From Zygnema cylindricum (Eukaryota; Streptophyta; Zygnematophyceae; Zygnematales; Zygnemataceae): 64,000 bases of DNA. Where the stretch lies: the NCBI GenBank assembly GCA_037447655.1, contig JBBHKE010002393.1, forward strand, positions 16,446 to 80,445. The letters are read 5' to 3'. The notes beneath the pieces are model-generated. The model saw nothing but the letters and a program-made list of their open reading frames with translations. It had not been told where the DNA came from and made no database searches. Shown here in pieces: positions 57,194 through 64,000 of the stretch (positions within the stretch are counted from its first letter, which is position 1; each line of letters opens with the position of its first letter). The position numbers and the translations under genes are program-made.

Positions 57194-58790
57194 ACCAGTT
57201 GTTTTCAAGACGGTGGAAAATATGGACGCTCTTTTTTTCTTTGTTTTTTTTTTTGTTTTTTTTTTTTTTTTTTTTTTTTTTTTTCTTTTTGTAATAGTAA
57301 AAACTTAAAGACAAAGACTTCAGGTGGTTTTTGTGTTTTGATGTTGTATTGAAGTTAAAGTTTTTGATGTAGATTTTCCCCCGCAAACAATGATCATGAT
57401 TTGAATATTCAGATTGTTTTTGGACCTCGTTGCATAATCATAGCTTTTCGCTTCAATGGATTATTTCGATTACAATCGATGCATTAAAGATTGTGGCTTA
57501 GAAGTTAAAACTTATTTGTTTTTTGCTTTTAGACCTTATCTAATCTGTAGTTTTGTATCGTCGAATCATATCTTGTGAGAGTAATGTTAGATGGTGAGCA
57601 TCTGTTATACCGAGGTTATATACGGTATAGTTAGTGATTAACCAATGCAGTTTGGTCTATGGTTGTATTTTGTAAGTAATGTCCAATAGTTTGTCATGCA
57701 ATGCCTTGTCCTCCAAAAGTATCGAACGTTTCCCAAGTCACTCTTTTTGGGTATTTTTTGCAATTTTAAAAAAGAGAATGCTTACAATGTAACATCACAA
57801 GAATAATCTAAAAGTTAAAAAAAAAAAAAGTGGAACAATATACAATTTTAAGTACATTGACGGAGGAAACTTGCAAAATGAAGGTGAAAATGTTGCGAGG
57901 TATCAAACAGAAAAAAAAGAAATTCCAAAGACAAGCAAAGAAGGACAAGCTGGCAATGTTAAGAAAAACCGCCGAAGAGCGAAAACAAATCATTGAAACC
58001 GCACTAAAGAAAATCATGACCTGCAAATAAGTCTGGGAAATGTGGGTGCATGTTATAATACTCCCACTTATGATTAGGGACCAGCCGGAGATGAATTCTG
58101 ATTGAAATGCCATTTGGATATATTTCTACTGATGACTATGTGGTAAAATATATCAACACCATTATCATCTCAGGTAGAATATATTAAAAAAACAAAAAAT
58201 CACATACCTCAACAACAAAGCAAAAGATACTCTCCAACAGAAGAAAGTATTGAAGTGGAGGGTGAGTTAACAAAATCTCGAAGTTGAGGGTGAAAAGGAC
58301 CCCAGAGCTAAAGGAAAAAAATAATATTACAAAGAAAGGACAATTGTAAACATTTGAGTGAAACAGAAAAAGAGAAAGGGCAAAATTGAAACCTCTGGAG
58401 GAATGGAGAGTGTCTTAATCGTCTGGCCTTGAGAATGTGAAAAGGAGGAGATACAGAGTGTAAGAAAGAAGCGCCTCAACTTGAAAAAAAACCTCATTAA
58501 ATGAGCAAAATGAACTACATGTCGAAAGAAGCAAAAAAAAGTCAAAATACACAAGGACGGGATGGGGCTGAATGGAACAAAAAAAACTTGGCCAAACAGA
58601 GGCAACAAAAGCTTTTTTTTCATGTTCCGAGTGTAGGGCTTTCAACTCCTTACAAAAAAACTTCTAACATCCTGTCATGTTTTCCCGAGCACCATTGAAG
58701 AAAACACGAAAAGGAAATGCCAAGAAACTACAACCATGAGATTGACAGCAACCTCAGAGGGAGATGACATGTATTGTCAACGATGAAAAT
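57194..58790. other. dioxygenase 3' region and gene-free sequence
   Basis: A long poly-T tract (57237-57284) follows the stop codon. A small Lys-rich ORF at 57830-58030 (66 codons, + strand) is open but resembles no family I know and lies in A-rich sequence. No other gene is supported. Confidence 0.45.
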
Positions 58791-58792
58791 CC

Positions 58793-58892
58793 CTCCCTCC
58801 CTCCATTTCCCTCTCCCTCTCTCCCTCCCTCTCCCTCTCCCACTCTCCCTCCCTCTCCCTCTCCCCCTACCCTCACACCCTCGTCCCTCCCT
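58793..58892 (+). repeat. CCCTCC/CTCTCC pyrimidine microsatellite
   Basis: Pyrimidine-rich repeat of CCCTCTCC units, the complementary strand type of the array at 7023-8050. A shorter version lies at about 59475-59508. Confidence 0.9.
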
Positions 58893-59149
58893 CAAAAAAC
58901 CCGAAAAAACCCTAAAACAAAAACAAACATAATTAACAAGAAAAAAAAAACCTTAAAAATAAAATACAATAATAAAAATCAAAAAATAGAAAATAAATTC
59001 GTTTTATTTTTTAGGAGATTTTGTTCCATTTTTGAATTGATGTTTATTTTGTCAGTTTTTTTAATTTACACAAAAACAAAAAAAATGTACGAAAAAAAAA
59101 ATAGTTAGTTTATGAAAATAAAATATTGGAAAAACAAAAACGAAAAAAA

Positions 59150-59183
<34 letters not shown>

Positions 59184-59330
59184 AAAAAAAAAAAAAAAAA
59201 AATGAAAAAAAAAAAAAAAAAATTATATTTTTAAAAAAAAAAAAAAATTAGAAAAAAAAAAACAAAAAAAAAAATATATATATATATATATAAAAAAAAA
59301 AAAAAAAAAATTGAAAGTAAAATAAGATTC
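58893..59330. repeat. AT-only low-complexity region with (TA)n and poly-A runs
   Basis: Contains (TA)n at 59151-59180 and 59274-59292 separated by poly-A runs interrupted by single bases. Assembly in such sequence is unreliable. Confidence 0.85.
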
Positions 59331-59710
59331 ATTCTTTTTATTTTTTCAATTTATAGGGAAAAAAACTCTTCTTCTATTATCTCTTTTTCATATTATACAT
59401 TTTTTTTTTGTGAAGATTTGTAATTCGCATTTAAAAAAAATGGTAGATAGATGGGTGAAACGGGTATATAAGAGCCTCCCTCCATCCCCCCATCCCTCCC
59501 TCTCTCGATATACTTTGGCGCCAATACAAAAATTGAAAAAAGAGTCGTGAGGACATGCAAAATTTCTCGGATGAGGGAACCAAAAAAAAAAAGATGTCCG
59601 ACGACTCGAGAAGTAAGAAATTCTAATTATAGTTAAACAAAACAGAATGTCACTTACAAATACACGCAGCTATTTTCTATGCTGCAAACTAAAAACAATA
59701 GTTTCAATAA

Positions 59711-60565
59711 GTGGTAATGACTGCTATAGTACCAACTACTACTATAGTAGCTTTTCTCTCCAGGAGAATAGGAGAGAAAAGCTACTTTATTCCCATTATT
59801 TTATATGACAAAACATTTCCCACGCAGTTGTTTCCTTCCCAAATAAAGCGCGAAAACTCAGTCCTATGCTTATATTCTAAGGTCTTTATCATAAGAATGA
59901 ATAAATGCATGACTAGTTCTATAGTTTGGAAAAAAGCAAAACTTAAAATTACAGCTGAAGACTATTACTTGCTGAAGAAACGGTCTTACATTTCTAAAGC
60001 TATTCCTGACTCATTATCCATAAGTGGGACCTCTCCCGAAAAGACTAATCCGGCAGAAATATTAAGTCAGGCACGGAAGAAAAAAATATCCATGTCTTAC
60101 TCGCTATAATCACAAATATCGCAGGTATTGTTTATTACACACCGTCCCACTTCATATTCAGCTCGAGATAAGCTCGCCTGTTACAACAATAACATAAAAA
60201 CAACAACAAATGACGTTCCTTTAATAATACAAGGAGAGTCCCGGCAGCTTCCTCTCAAAGACAAGGTTCCCTTGAAGAGTCCCAAGGCATCAACTTACCA
60301 GAATAAGACGGGTTCGAATACAAAACACAACATAATACACAATGGAATGTTCTCCTGCTTGATACTTGGGCTCTTTAGGGGAAATAAAGGAAATCACTTA
60401 CGGGAGAGATTTGACGCAGTCACGATGACCAGCATAGAAGCCCTAAGTACACGTGGGAGTTTGTTCACTAATAGGAGCCTCGACCCTGTCACATATAAAC
60501 CTACAAATATGGTTTACCATGACATGCTGAGGTGGTTCACAATGAATGTGTATAGTAGTCATTAA
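59711..60565 (+). other. split open frame of unknown origin (about 285 codons with one stop)
   Basis: Two ORFs (59711-60109 and 60128-60565) lie in the same frame and are separated by one TAA at 60107-60109. Together they give about 280 residues with Lys/Ser/Thr-rich composition. I recognise no domain. A perfect 15-bp hairpin (59747-59785) lies within the first ORF. The composition is unlike the surrounding simple-sequence DNA and could be of organellar origin, which is a guess. Confidence 0.3.
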
Positions 60566-61287
60566 AATAAAGACGACTCTCACGTACATTATCAGATTCT
60601 TTGTTTAAGACAATTTCCTCTTTTAAAGGTGCAGGGTGAGTTATGTTTCAAGGCTCACTGACATCGTGTAAGTAATAACAGGGGGAGAGGAATAAGAGAG
60701 TAAAAAACAAGGGAAGGGTGATAAAAAATTAAGAGAAAAGAAGGCCATACAAAGAGAAAGTGTAAAAGTGGACGTTGAGGAACACGGTGAACTGGGGATA
60801 AAGGGGAAGGACAGAGTTACAGAGAAGAGCGAGGGAGAAGGAGTTGAACAATGAAAAATGAAAGAAGCGAACGCGGAGGGAAAGAAAAATGAGACGGAGG
60901 AGTGAGGAGGGAATGGTGGATAAGGGGCCAAAGGGAAGGAGAGATTCGGAGACGGACGGAGAAAAGGGAAAAGCAGGGGAAACAGGAAAAGAGAAACAGA
61001 GAGGAAGTTGAAGAGGGGAAGAAAAGACGGGAAAGTCAGAATACAGAGATATGAGCATCAGTAGAGAGGACTGAGAGGAAACATGAAAATGCAGAGAACC
61101 ATGACAGCGTACCGAGCCAGCGAATTTTCTCCATAAATTCAATAGTAGCAAACAGTCTATCTTTTAAGGAGCAGGTAGGGAGAAGACGCTTTAGCGACAT
61201 TTACAAACAGCAAAGAGTTGGAACCCAACTGGACCACTTTCTCTACGTTGGCAACTTCTGTTACCAAAGAAGATAAAAAGTTACAGC
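60566..61287. other. purine-rich stretch, no gene seen
   Basis: About 60670-61080 is a degenerate GA-rich tract on the + strand. The Ser/Phe/Pro-rich ORFs on the minus strand are compositional artefacts. It probably includes the 3' UTR of the WOX gene near 61287. Confidence 0.55.
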
Positions 61288-63344
61288 TCACCTTTGGAGT
61301 GTGTAACACATGCCTTGTTGCAAGGGTTGCAGGGTAATTCCATCCTCATTTGTCACCACCACTTGACCATTTGCATCTTTAAGAACACTACTTTCACCGA
61401 AGCTTGTCCGTACATCAAGAAGTCCTAGAGGCACATCCCACGATTTTCCATCGATCATAACTTGCATTGTTGGTTGGGTATCTGCAATTTCAATCAGAAT
61501 TTGGAACATGAAATGAGCGAAAATAACCACAAAAAAAGCCTAACATTGTGTCGACATGTCCAGACAATCAAGAAAGCACATTATCACACCCTTATACAAG
61601 GTGGTTTAGTAACACGAAAGGTCTGTGACATCGTCGGCAAACCTAGGTGAACTCCACACAGAAGCTTGCATTGTCATCTTTCCCTACCTTACTAACGCAC
61701 AGGTTTCCAAAAAGAAGTCTTTATTGCCAAGATAATCGTGGGGCATAGATGACCAGTTTCACCTAACTATCTTTACCGAAGATAATCTCATTTACGCTTG
61801 CAAGATTGGACTTCCAAAGGCAAAAGCTGAATAAAGATAGCATTGCAAACGCCCTCCTTCTCGAGATTAAGCAATTTCGAGCATTGCGAAGGTTTGAGGA
61901 CCGTCTCTAATGATATACCACCACACAGATCATCATCAAACCGGTATGGTAATTACTTCCCTGATATGGACATTCCAGTTGCAAGTGCCAATACTCTGGT
62001 GTCAAACAAGAGCCAGATTTCGATGTTATAATACCAAACAAACTGCTTCCTTTCATCTTACACAAATAGGTCTTAAGTAGGCTCACGGAATCACGTATAG
62101 AAACACGTATTGACACTTATTGACGCACTTATTGACTTTCTAGCCTGTTGGGCTGCACCCTTCAGAAGGAACTTCAACTATTATACCTTACGGATTCACT
62201 ACAATTTATCTCGGCTGTTATATTTAACCTGACAACTGTCAGCGGTCTATCAAGGTTATCCGGTTAGATAACATGCCCTCTTTTATGTACACAGTTCTCG
62301 CTCATTGAGTGTGTTAATTGTCCTTTATATTATATGTACTCTTCTCATTTTCAAAAAAACTGCAAGCCCAAACTTATATATCTTACTTCTGTTTTGCGTC
62401 TCTCCTCAATGTTGCCATCTTAAAGTTCCTCAAAATCCATGCTAGGGGTCATCACCCATGATACTGCATCATTTCGCCAACTATATACTAATTCAAAGGA
62501 CTTTCTGCACAACAAATTCATCACTTTTTCAATGATGTCAGAAGTGTACTTCTTGAACTACTACTTATCTCTGTTTTCTCGTCAGCTCTCTTATATTTAT
62601 AATCTATCCAGCAATTCCAACTGCTATGATCTCTGTCGTTTTTAGACTATCACGTCCGACCATTTTGTCTACACACATCACTCTCTATGAAAAATATGTT
62701 TCAGGTAGACTAGTGACACTTTACGGCATACTTTCTACTAGATATTTCTTTACCAATTCCACGAAAATTTGGTAGTCTCTCACCAGCTTGAGAATAAACG
62801 GCTGGAGCATACGCCACAGTCGAAGGGTCAGATACTGGTGGAAGTACTCCAGAGCCATTTCTGTCCAAAGCTTCTATTCCAGAATGACTTTGATGTTTTT
62901 GGTGAAGATGTAAAGAATCAACATTTGCACTTTCCTCCAATTCACCTCCCTCATGGCACATCTCCTCAGCGTCCTCTTCATTGCCGTCGCTCTCAACCCG
63001 AGCTTTCTTATCTCCACCATCTCCTTCCTCCTCTCCCTCGTCGCCTTCACCCTCTTTATCAGTGCCATTCCCGCTATTTGAATGTTTCCGTTTCGTGCGG
63101 GCTTTCTTGTTTTGAAACCAATTGTACACATTGCTTTCCGTAATCGGTCCATGTTGTGCCAATTCCATGGTTATTTCTTTAATTTTTGATTTGTTTGGAG
63201 TTCCTGTTAATTGCATGAAATACTTCTCCAATAGTTGAAGCTGAGCTGGCTGAGGAGTCCACCTCTGTCTGACTTTTGGTGCTTGAGGAGTTAAAGCAGC
63301 TTGCTGGGAGGAATCATATCCATAAGTTGGACACCAGACTGTAC
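61288..63344 (-). CDS. WUSCHEL-related homeobox gene, WOX13 (T13) clade; 3' two exons
   Basis: A homeodomain transcription factor; T13-clade WOX genes are the most ancient WOX type and act in cell fate and growth. Exon A is 63344-62754, exon B 61481-61288, joined in phase through a split Asp codon. The homeodomain reads [58 protein letters not shown], with the WOX13-type GxPxxxKIKxIT and VYNWFQN blocks. A strongly acidic linker follows ([20 protein letters not shown]). The C-terminal exon ([34 protein letters not shown]) matches the conserved C-terminal domain I remember in T13 proteins. The visible part is 260 residues. Exon A starts after an acceptor at 63345-63347, so the initiator Met lies in an upstream exon that I could not identify. 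Confidence 0.9.
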
Positions 63345-63845
63345 CTGAAAGTACAAACAGGCGTCGTTTCAGTTGCTTAACAATATACTAACAACACGTC
63401 AATGGACCGAAAAATGAATCTCCAGAATACACCGTGAACTGCTAGCGTTGAGAAATATATGGCGCGGGGTTTTTTAAGGTGTGATTGATTCTAATTTGGG
63501 TCAGAGCAATGTGAACAGGTGTGAACAAGTTGCTAAATTAGCGTCAAAAAAAAAAAAAAAACACATTACTATACTTAATACTATGTTCAAGGGCAAAAAA
63601 AAATCAGAACGGAATAAATGTTATAAACGCTAATAGCGATTAACAATAATAAAAATAGGGCACGTTACAGCTACTAGTAAATTAAATAAACACAGATGAA
63701 ATAGCTGGAAAAAGGAATCTCGGAACAATTAAAAAACAGCTAATAATAAAAATAAAAAAAAACTGATGATTTACTCATATTTATATATATTCCATCCATT
63801 TCTCGTCAGAGATACTACAACCGCAACTCTTAACAGAGGCTTCAG
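63345..63845. mobile_element. WOX intron or upstream region with a degenerate TA-MITE
   Basis: CACCGTGAACTGCTAGCGTT at about 63428 and AACGCTAATAGCGATTAACA at about 63626 are opposed and match the TA-MITE termini, though the right terminus is eroded. No coding exon is recognised here. Confidence 0.45.
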
Positions 63846-64000
63846 AATATGGCTTCCAGACAAGAGGACGGAGAGAAAGGGAGGGGGAGAGGACGAGAAG
63901 GAGAGGGGGAAAGGGAGGGGGAGAGAGGAGAGGGAGAAAGAGAAAGAGAGGGGGAGAGAAGGAGAGGGAAGGAGAAGCGGAGAGGGAGGGAGAAGCGGAG
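63846..64000. repeat. GA-rich purine tract at window end
   Basis: Nearly pure purine on the + strand (GGGAGGGGGAGAGG-type units), similar in type to 7023-8050. It runs off the end of the window. Confidence 0.85.

Noticed and set aside
60641-61151. Ser/Phe/Pro-rich minus-strand ORFs
   Set aside because: They arise from a GA-rich tract; composition alone explains them.

Overview
The window looks like nuclear DNA of a streptophyte (green-plant lineage). It holds three intron-rich genes whose families are plant-type: a NACK/KIN7-type cytokinesis kinesin, a DOXC-class 2-oxoglutarate dioxygenase, and a WUSCHEL-related homeobox gene of the WOX13 (T13) clade. About half the window is transposable-element sequence. 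A Ty3/Gypsy family carrying a C5-cytosine methyltransferase domain and a PHD finger fits best, from memory of the literature, with a charophyte alga such as Chara or Klebsormidium. The species is an inference; nothing in the sequence proves it.

Layout. 1-9 kb: no gene; small DNA transposons (a 779-bp TTA-flanked MITE, a TA-flanked MITE family, two hAT-type MITEs with 8-bp target duplications) and a purine-only microsatellite of about 0.95 kb. 9.1-18.7 kb, minus strand: the complete kinesin gene, 16 exons that join in phase into 1140 residues, with a minisatellite and a MITE in its introns. 19-25 kb: gene-free, MITE and LTR debris. 25.1-32.06 kb, minus strand: decayed and chimeric Ty1/Copia sequence. 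32,057-32,259: assembly gap. 32.26-47.9 kb, plus strand: two Ty3/Gypsy copies of one family in tandem, the first broken by a solo LTR, the second with gag, protease, DNA methyltransferase, RT, RNase H, integrase and PHD finger in order. 48-54.05 kb: gene-free foldback and nested-transposon region. 54.8-57.2 kb: the dioxygenase gene, 5 exons, 349 residues. 57.2-61.2 kb: simple repeats and one unexplained split ORF. 61.3-63.34 kb, minus strand: two 3' exons of the WOX gene; its 5' exon(s) are not recognised. The window ends in another purine-rich tract.

The three host genes have no evident shared pathway. The Gypsy copies are the most unusual content. A methyltransferase domain sits between protease and RT, and a PHD finger follows the integrase, so the parent element would have carried both a chromatin-writing and a chromatin-reading module. 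Both copies here are broken by stops and frameshifts. The last 2.75 kb of each (integrase C-terminal half, PHD, LTR U3) are nearly identical, although the upstream pol sequence is clearly diverged. That implies gene conversion or recombination between them.
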